NCBI GenBank assembly: GCA_914767715.1
Contig: OU612072.1
Coordinates: 12,152,001-12,216,000 of the forward strand
Length of the DNA stretch: 64,000 nt
Source of the DNA: Membranipora membranacea
Lineage: Eukaryota; Bryozoa; Gymnolaemata; Cheilostomatida; Membraniporidae
Direction of reading: 5' to 3'
Shown: positions 56,813 to 64,000 of the stretch, one piece after another
Numbering within the stretch: the first letter of the stretch is position 1
Layout of the letters: the number at the start of each line of letters is the position of its first letter
The notes under the pieces: generated by a model
Database searches by the model: none
What the model was told of the DNA's origin: nothing
The model's input: only the letters and a program-made list of their open reading frames with translations
Translations under genes and position numbers: made by a program

Positions 56813-59069
56813 ATGCATTCTATTTTCACACTTCTTGTGATTGCTGGTAAGTGAATTGAGTAGCATTGAAGCAGTTCAATAACATAATAAAATTGCCGAC
56901 TTGAACGGTTAACTGAACGAAAAAGTTTCTCGAGTCACAGTCGTAAAGGCTGATGCTGGAGACTATGTCGACTGAAGTAAACAGTGAGGGCTGGTCGCTT
57001 CCAGAACTTCCATATATCTTGGTATCATTCTATCACAAATAACACTAACTAATGTTTATAACGGCAGTTGTTTCTCCTTACCTATTGAGCGGGCAACTCT
57101 ACATTCACCTGAATTAAAAGATGTGCTCAGCTGCAGACATTGCTTGGTTTCTTTTTCATCCAAACATCGCTGTTTTAAACTAGCTACTAGAACGTTCCTG
57201 GCAGACATTGTTGTTCATGAGATATTTCAGTCAGTTGAGCACAGAGGTGTCAATAATACAACGGAATAACTCTGGCCTAGAATGCATGATTGTTTGATGT
57301 AGGTGTTGTGCAATACTAATCGCTAGAATATCCCTTTGCATTGTCTTGCTGGAATTTTTTCGATAAAAGTTGAACAGTTGGTGACTGGTAAATCATGACG
57401 TAGTAGAATATGACTGAGTTTGATAAAACAAGGATCTATCACTCTCAACTCCGATTGCCAGTGTAAAAGGTTGTGGGTTCAAATCCCACTGACTACTGAA
57501 GTTCGAAGGACCAAGGAGTTGTAGACCTAAACTCTTCTCTACAACTCAACTCAAGGTCTACAACTCCTTGGATGGACACCCTTATTAACTTCAATGTTTC
57601 TTCATGCTAAGAGCGAATTGGATCAGTAATAATCAACATTTTCACACCCATGCTCCGGAAGTGGCGCATGAAATGACGCGCGCCCCCCTCACTCCTAATT
57701 ATTTTACCAACATAATTTTACCAACGTATTTTTACCAACCAATGTTTCACCATTAACCATATTAACCATTAATCAAACAAAATGAATCTGTCAGGAAGCC
57801 CTCTCACTCCTTGATCGAGTCACAGGCCCGTATGGGAGGCAGGGACGCCCTGCCTCCCCTAGAATGCCCAATGGAACGGCCTAAAAATGCTATAATTGAA
57901 CATACCGTGTCAGAATCATCTCATTTGGAACTTCTGTTTGCTATTTAATCATTAAAACACTTTGGAGGCAGGGGACCAGGGACACAGGGGTAGCTTTCAA
58001 TACCCAATCTGGTGTTACTTCAAACCCTCAAGGATGTTCACCTCCCCTACCATTTCCTAAACTAAGGCCTTTGGTCACTACAGAACTAATACAAAACCTT
58101 TCTGTCTTACAGGGTTTGTGTTGATCTCACAAGCTACAATGTGCTATGTGTGCAATGGAGAGGGTTGTGAGGATCCTTTTGCTGATGATGGTGTGTTTTC
58201 TGTGAACTGTAAAGAATCAGGTCACACTGACGACCATGGATGTTCTAAAATTAAAACGGGAAACTCAGGTGGGTGATTTTTTATACAGCTTTATAAATCA
58301 ACAGCTGTGCCCAGTTTGCAGTTAAGTATACTATGACGACCACCTTTCAATACATTTTTATTACTAGTGTATTTCTTTTCTTTGTCTCTCCGCTTTGCCT
58401 TGATTTATAAATTGCATGAAAAACATTCAAAAAGATGATTGTAGATTGACAATCACTATGGTCCCATGTTGCGATTTTGAAGGATTTCGGGAGTTATCGA
58501 TCTATGGAAATGGCATTAGAGTCAACTTCCACATGAACCGATCGAAAATTTGTGACGCGAATACTGATACCGTATTGAATCATATCATGTCAATAAAGTG
58601 GCGAAGGTTCGCGCGCTTGCACCCAATGACTTCAAAGGGCATTGTTGTGGGAGTCCCGGCCGCGGGGAATGTTTTTCATGTCTTTTCCATCATGGAAATG
58701 GTTAGCATTCAAAATTCGAAATTGGAGTATACCACAAATTCGAGGCATGGAACCATAGTGAATAAAAGTATATATAATAAGTCATGGAATATTAACAGCT
58801 AATCAGATGAAATTCAAAACCTTTCACACTATTCTTACAGGTGTAAAATTTCTCCTATTTCTAGATATTGGCTAACATTGTGCCATTGTACTGTTTTCTT
58901 TCTAGTTGAACGAAAGTGTGGTAGCCTGTTTCCTAAAGATTCAGGGACATGCTTCAACGCTGGTGATAATTGGAACTGTACTTGCTATGATTGGGACTGC
59001 AATGCTGGAATTCATCCTACGCTGTCCACTGGCCTTCTTATCCTAGCTGCTGTCAACACTATTATATAG
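56813..59069 (+). CDS. Gene M: short Ly6/uPAR-like three-finger protein
   Basis: Exons 56813-56846, 58113-58268 and 58906-59069 give 117 residues, the smallest member. An in-frame ATG directly before (56810) could add one Met; the second ATG is the one conserved in gene N. The signal peptide starts MHSIFTLLVIAG and ends near SQA before TMCYVC. Exon 2 is only 156 nt: after HTDDHGCSKIK it ends TGNSG and lacks the KTK...WITT segment of other members. Exon 3 starts VERKCGSLF and ends WNCTCYDWDCNAG. The tail LSTGLLILAAVNTII is GPI-like and stops with TAG. Donors are GTAAGT and GTGGGT. Intron 1 contains a SINE-like piece, a mini-palindrome and a MITE. AATAAA is at 59313-59318. Confidence 0.9.
57425..57500 (+). 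mobile_element. tRNA-like SINE fragment in gene M intron 1
   Basis: GGTTGTGGGTTCAAATCCCA resembles a tRNA T-arm with B box and follows a degenerate head. Short and weak. Confidence 0.4.
57513..57569. mobile_element. 57-bp palindromic mini-element, degenerate 9-bp TSD
   Basis: AAGGAGTTGTAGACCT (57513-57528) is mirrored exactly by 57554-57569, with a 25-base centre. It shares the AAGGAGTT ends of 24347 and 47091. Flanks CGAAGGACC and GGATGGACA agree at 6 of 9 positions, so the target duplication is uncertain here. Confidence 0.65.
57824..58070 (-). mobile_element. GC-ended MITE (family 2), minus orientation, in gene M intron 1
   Basis: Begins AGGCCCGTATGGGAGGCAGG and ends CCTACCATTTCCTAAACTAA, the reverse of 49130-49384. 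The matching interval of gene N intron 1 lacks it, so it inserted after M and N separated. It lies 43 bases before the exon-2 acceptor. Confidence 0.75.
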
Positions 59070-59318
59070 GTGGCTGTCTGTCACAATGTCTGCCTGCTTG
59101 TTAGAGAAGACATGATAAGGATATTAAGTCATCAGTTTTCTGTTCCAGCAGACATTACTTTTGCTTACAAACCAAACTGAGTTGCAAAGCATATACACCT
59201 CGAGGTTTCTATTATTGTAAAATAAGCTGCCATTTGTCAAATAACCTTGTATAGTAATAATCCAGTACATTGGAAACATGGACGATCATGGTTATTTATT
59301 GTGATATTTCACAATAAA

Positions 59319-59838
59319 TAAAATGTGAATCTATCATTTGCTCATTCAGATTCACTTGTTTGATATTGAATAAATTTATGAACATTTCAGTTGCTACACT
59401 ATTTAAAATCCCCGCCAGCTAAGCTGATAATCTTCCAATGTCTAGTTCTGCTTGTCATGAAACTCCTCCAAAATTGCGAAGAATTTATTCAAATTATTTT
59501 TCACATATTTTGGTTTGCCATAGGTTCAGTGTTAAAACAACACGATCCGACGCTGCGAATACCTCCACTGATGGTTGTGGGTGATTACTTAATGCCACTG
59601 ACAGCAATGCAGATTATACTAAAGTTCTATAGACATGATGCCAGATCATATCGTCTCAGCATCACGTGAATTGATTGCGTTGCGCAATGATGAACGTTTT
59701 CTGAATAGTATGTAACTTTCACTTTGAATTGCAGTAGTGGACCTACTATCACTAAGTAGTGATATATTTTCCCTAACCAGGATACATTTGCAGTGCCTCA
59801 GTACTAGTGTAACAATTATAAGTTGATAGAACAACAGG
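59319..59838. other. Intergenic stretch between genes M and N
   Basis: No gene was recognised. The last 150 bases resemble the upstream region of gene M (GCGCAATGATGAACGTTTTC compared with GCGCAATGCTGAACGTCATT), so promoter DNA was duplicated with the gene. Confidence 0.5.
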
Positions 59839-61126
59839 ATGCATTCTATTTTCACTCTTCTCATGATTGCTGGTAAGTTAATTTGGTAATTATCTGTCCT
59901 GGTTCTGGCAAGCTGCAAGCACCAAATTGAATCGTGACTCTAGCAACTGGTTGGGGAAATAACTTGGTTAGTTTTTGAAGTTGACCATCGACAGTCAAAT
60001 CATAAGTCTGCACCGACAGGCACCACAGAGGATCTAACCCACGACTTTAGAGTCTCGAGTTCGGCACTTTATCACTGAGCTATTCCTGATTCTGATAGAT
60101 AGGTCTGGTTGCTTCCATAGCAAACATATAGCTTAGTATCATTCTATCACAAATAATACCAAGTAATGATTATAACAGTAGTTGTTTCACCTTACCTATT
60201 GAGTGGGTAACTCTGCATCTACCTGAATGAAAAGAATGACCTTAGATGCAAACCTCTACAGTAGGTCTCTTTTTCATCCAAACAAAGAGTTAATGGCTGT
60301 TGTCAAGCTTACTCAATAGAACATCCCAAGGCAGACATTGTTGCGCTTGTAACAGTTAAAGGAGAATGAATTTAGCCCAACAGGGTCCTTACTCCTTTTG
60401 GTTTGGTCACTAGTGCTGTCCTACAGAATTGCCTGTTTGTTTTACAGGGTTTGTGTTGATCTCACAAGCTACAATGTGCTATGTGTGCAGTGGTGAAAGC
60501 TGTAAAGATCCATTTGTAGCTAAGGAGGATCTTCAGGTGGACTGCAAAACACCAGGTCATGTAGATAACAACGGATGTTCAAAAGTGAAAGTGGGAAATT
60601 CAGGTGGGTGATAGTTTCACGGGTCTGCAAGTAACAGCGGTTTGCAGATTGCAGTATTGGACATGATGACTTCTCAGAATATTGTCGACCATCCAAAGCT
60701 CATCAGATATCTTCGAGTAGCATTCGCACAAGCTGTATCTCAGCGGACCCATTTTTGTTGCTTTTCGTTTATTTTGTAATTTGGCTTGTTACAACTTTGG
60801 CAGGTGATATAAGGCCAGGCCAAATCGCACCCAATTTATGGCAGGTGTATAGGTTTTTTAAATTCTAGCTATCGTCTTACATGGTACCGTTTTTACTTTT
60901 AGTTGCTCGACTCTGCGGTAACCTGTTTGGTTTTGGGGAAGAGATATGCATCAACGCTGGTAATACTTACAACTGTTCATGTCGTAGTTGGACCTGCAAT
61001 GCTGGTATTCATCCTTCGCTTTCAACTGGCGTTCTTATCCTAGCTACTGTCAACACTATTATATTGATGATCGACTGTCATCCTTGTCCCGTTATCAAAG
61101 ATAAGACAAGAATTGATGGTTCTTAA
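59839..61126 (+). CDS. Gene N: Ly6/uPAR-like protein with lost stop and extended tail
   Basis: Exons 59839-59872, 60448-60603 and 60903-61126 give 137 residues. It is the close sister of M: signal start MHSIFTLLMIAG, exon 2 beginning GFVLISQATMCYVC, short exon 2 ending GNSG, and exon 3 ending NCSCRSWTCNAG. Where M has the TAG stop after VNTII, N reads TTG and continues for 20 residues (starting LMIDCHPCPVIKDK) to TAA. This hydrophilic end, with two more cysteines and several charged residues, follows the hydrophobic segment, so GPI processing may fail and a membrane-spanning form is possible. Introns are 575 and 299 bases. No AATAAA was seen nearby. Confidence 0.88.
60010..60097 (-). mobile_element. 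tRNA-derived SINE fragment in gene N intron 1, minus strand
   Basis: Read on the minus strand, AGGAATAGCTCAGTGATAAA (A box) is followed by GTGGGTTAGATCCTC (B-box-like). Gene M lacks it at the matching place, while the flanking intron sequences align. Confidence 0.55.
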
Positions 61127-62304
61127 ACATTGTCAAGCTAGCTCCGAAGAACACATAACAATTAGGCTACCATAAATGAATTTTGCTACTTTAGAAATAA
61201 TATGATGATGAAAATGGAAACACGCACAATTCAATGTGTGATATTGAATGAATGAGAAAGTTGCTGGGCATTATTTTTTGTTTGTTTTGATAATACATTA
61301 TCCTGATGTTACATATCTTGGCAGACTTATTTTCTATTGTCAGCTTATTAAACCATCATAACTGATCTGCTCAGCTTGTCCAAATATCCAAATACCATTG
61401 TTGTCATCCACAGCCACCACCGCCATCACCGCACCACAATTATTCCTTGGTCTCTTTCTCCCATTCTGTCCATCAGACATTCCTTTTCCCACCATTTAAA
61501 TTTTATGTACACATGCTAATCACAGGAAAGAACAATCTAAGATTTTGCGAAGATTCATCGATAGTTTTCCATTAAAACCTTACATGGCAAACAACAATCA
61601 ATACATCGCATCCTTGGGTCACTAGTCTTGTGGAAACATACACGGTCCTTGTCAACACATATAAACCTGAAGCCTTGAAAACATAACAAATTATGCCATG
61701 CATGCAACACACCAGTGAAGAGATCGCTACACAAAAAAGTAAAAGGAATGAAGAAATCAACAGCTTATAGTTGCAGGAAGAACTCAACATGTTTTATTAG
61801 CACCATCTTGAGTTGATGTATCCCTCCGCGTTAGCCTTTTCACTCAGCTACATTTTTGTTTTGTGACAAGGCTAATCCTGCGTATTATCAAAGGTAGCAG
61901 TCTAGTTTGCACTGAATTACCCACCCATGCCATTATTATTGATCTTCAGCGCCGTAAAAATTCATCCAACCTTTTTATGTGTGTTCAGTCTTAGCTAACG
62001 TTCCATTGTTATCAAATCAATATGTAGCACAAAGCAAATACTGCGTAGCCTCAAAACTTTTTTCAGAAGTGGGGGTCGGGGGAAACCCACCCAACAACTG
62101 CTGATGCTCTTGAATGCTAGTCAGCAATGTTATTAGATTTTTTATATGACTGGACTTTGTTTTGAGGAGCACACATTGTGGTTTAGTTAGTTGCTAGGAA
62201 ACCATCCAATAACACACACTGGTACTTTACTATACTATTTTTATTTCCTGTTAGGCAGCGTTGTTCAACTCCACTGTATGGATTAGTGTCAAGAATATAG
62301 CATC
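61127..62304. other. Intergenic stretch between genes N and O, with a weak minus-strand peptide candidate
   Basis: No firm gene. The minus strand at 61790-61572 has a 72-codon frame whose first 30 residues (MLSSSCNYKLLISSFLLLFC...) look like a signal peptide. A different frame just downstream is cysteine-rich (ICVDKDRVCF, then CIDCCLPC). Splicing of a very short intron would be needed to join them, so this remains a hint. Confidence 0.25.
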
Positions 62305-64000
62305 ATGAATCGCTGTCTCATTACATTTCTCTTTGCTGCTGGTAGGTGAATAAATGAATTTAAGATTTACTTGAATGTTGACTACAATTACCCAGGTTTA
62401 TTTTGTCATAGCAGACTGATTGAAATCAGATGTCTTATCACAAAGCATGGGCAGCAAAATTTGTTGCCTTAGTGGCGAGGCCGCAATATCTGCGCCAGGT
62501 TGCTCTCGGTTTGCAGGCATGTCGCAACACACCTGGGGGCCATCCAAACCCCAGTAGTCGATGGACCGCAGTGGGATTCAAACCCACAACCTCAGCATTC
62601 GTATGCTTAAGGTACGGCGCTCTAACAAACTGAGCCACCTCCAACTCCCGTTCGCTCCTTTATGAAATTCATTAGACTATACGTGACAAGATCAATCGGA
62701 TGCAAAAAATTCAATATCTATTTAGAGTTGAAAATTATAGCACACTCCTACAAGGTAAGCCCTGAAGCCAGTAAGCTGTAGACAAACCTCAAACTGTGAC
62801 TGAGAATCACGCTTGGAGCCGGGCCAGGTATTGCTGACATCTCAGGTATAAACTGCTAGACCACGCTGACTGGCTGAATAACAGGTGGTGGTTAGTTTAA
62901 GGTTGTTTCTACTTTGATTGTGTCACGATAATAATACTACGACAGTGATGTTTAGGGTCTTAATGGTTCTTATTCTCTTTCAAAACATTAACAAAACAAT
63001 AAGTGAGTTTACTTACAAAGCAGCGAATCGAAAGGCTCAAATGATTATATATTTCATTGTCAGCGACCAATCACGTAACTGGATTCATGAGGCAATGAAA
63101 AAGATATCTCCCGATGGTTTTAGATGGGCACATAACATTGTGATTACAAAATGGTGTCCCGATTATCAATAACTTCATTGGCAGTGGGCATTTGCTCGGA
63201 CTCAATTTAACTTCGTTGTTTGGGAGCAAACGAGCGATACTGTACGTCTAGGCTATATCTTTGGTAGATGCAGTTAGATGCCACATGAGTTTTCCTACCA
63301 GTACAACCACTATTCAGTGAATTTCCAAATAATCAAGTGGGGTTTGACCAATACACAAAAGAGACACTATCTTGTAGGAGTACAAGCTAGAGAAGCCATA
63401 TTAAAATTCAGTCCTTATGTAAAGAAACCTCAGCAGTTTGAGCTAGATTCATAACTCTAGAAACAAATACATGTAGCCAAAGTGCACCTTATACAACAAT
63501 GTTTTTTGTTCTAGGCGTTATATCCGTTTCATTGGCTACACATTGCTTTGTGTGTGATTCGGAAGAAGAGCCCCTATGCGATGACTTTTTCGACAGTGAG
63601 GCAAATGATAACACTTTGAAGGTAAACTGTCAAGGATGGGGTGAAATTGAGGATGGAGGCTGTTCTGCGATAATAACTATGAAAGGAGAAACATACGACG
63701 AGGGATTCAACGGTGAGTAATAACCATCACCTGATTTAAAGGGACGTAGCACACCTCCCCTCCTCACCAACAGGTAGGTGCTCAACTCAAAACAAGTATA
63801 TATGAGTATATATTTTAACACAGGTTCCTGGCTGAATATCAGTGTGTGCTTGTAGTTCTCATAACGACTGTAATTGACACATTCTACTGGGTTTACAGGA
63901 CGATCTTATATTGTAGTTGTGCGGACATGTGGCCAGATCTACAATAACAGTGCATGCGAATTCTCAGAGGACAACAGAGATGGTCCTTGGAGCTGTTCTT
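62305..64000 (+). CDS. Gene O: Ly6/uPAR-like protein, cut by the window end
   Basis: Exons 62305-62341, 63515-63712 and 63917 to beyond 64000. Exon 1 encodes MNRCLITFLFAA, the same as inverted gene J. Exon 2 continues the signal (GVISVSLA) and carries THCFVCDSEE with CDDFF and CQGWGEIEDGGCS; the usual GCSK reads GCSAI. Exon 3 begins VVRTCGQIYNNSAC (NNS sequon) and reaches GPWSC at the window edge, so cysteines 9 and 10 and the tail are not visible. Introns are 1173 and 204 bases, both phase 1. Donors GTAGGT and GTGAGT. Confidence 0.88.
62430..62650 (-). mobile_element. tRNA-derived SINE in gene O intron 1, minus strand
   Basis: Minus-strand reading gives GGAGGTGGCTCAGTTTGTTA (A box) and GGGTTTGAATCCCACTGCGG (B box) near 62650-62565, then an unrelated body (GCAAACCGAGAGCAACCTGG). 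Left limit approximate. Confidence 0.7.

Noticed and set aside
58416-58802. 128-codon open frame in intron 2 of gene M
   Set aside because: Longest frame in the window's introns, but no recognisable motif, and gene N has no counterpart in its 299-base intron 2. Kept only as a frame that a protein search could test.
62918-63172. 84-codon open frame in intron 1 of gene O
   Set aside because: No domain, lies between two confident exons and has no paralogue in the intron of J.

Overview
The window is animal nuclear DNA, AT-rich and intron-bearing, from an invertebrate. The signs are multi-exon genes with GT-AG introns, AATAAA signals, tRNA-derived SINEs, 5'-truncated non-LTR retrotransposons, foldback MITEs and microsatellites. 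The phylum cannot be fixed from the sequence alone. Nothing is bacterial, viral or CRISPR-like.

The dominant content is an array of 15 related genes (called A to O here) from 10.6 kb to the right edge, 14 on the + strand and one (J) inverted. Each encodes a secreted Ly6/uPAR-type three-finger protein (roughly Quiver/Sleepless-like) of about 117-146 residues, probably GPI-anchored. All share one architecture. A tiny first exon (28-40 nt) holds the ATG and half a signal peptide. Exon 2 holds the rest of the signal and cysteines 1-5. Exon 3 holds cysteines 6-10, ending C-x-C-x4-C-N or a close variant, plus a hydrophobic C-terminal tail. Both introns are always phase 1. Subgroups are A-F (tail SALIMAALAKYLL or similar), G-I (QTTTSGVxCYVCSG), J/O (MNRCLITFLFAA), M/N (MHSIFTLL, short exon 2), with K and L separate.

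Layout: 0-10.4 kb has no array gene; it holds a SINE, a possible terminal exon of an unrelated gene (2151-2294), a truncated LINE between about 160-bp direct repeats, and a 13-bp tandem repeat. Genes A-F occupy 10.6-32.2 kb and include a fresh 3.4-kb tandem duplication that created gene E. After a 3-kb gap with a SINE and MITEs come G-I (35.6-45.1 kb), then J on the minus strand. A 3-kb transposon-rich gap with a dead LINE follows, then K, L, M, N and the truncated O.

The points most worth following: (1) D and E differ far more in their exons than in their introns, mostly by replacement changes, suggesting diversifying selection; (2) the duplication that made E has intronic breakpoints, so E is a chimera of two genes; (3) extra copies of the terminal coding sequence lie behind several genes, as scars of lost or fused paralogues; (4) G-runs follow the exon-2 donor in six paralogues; (5) two families of tiny palindromic elements carry 9-bp target duplications; (6) gene N has lost the stop used by its sister M. 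Function (immune, neural or reproductive surface proteins) is not shown by the sequence. Splicing was deduced by eye, with no transcript data.
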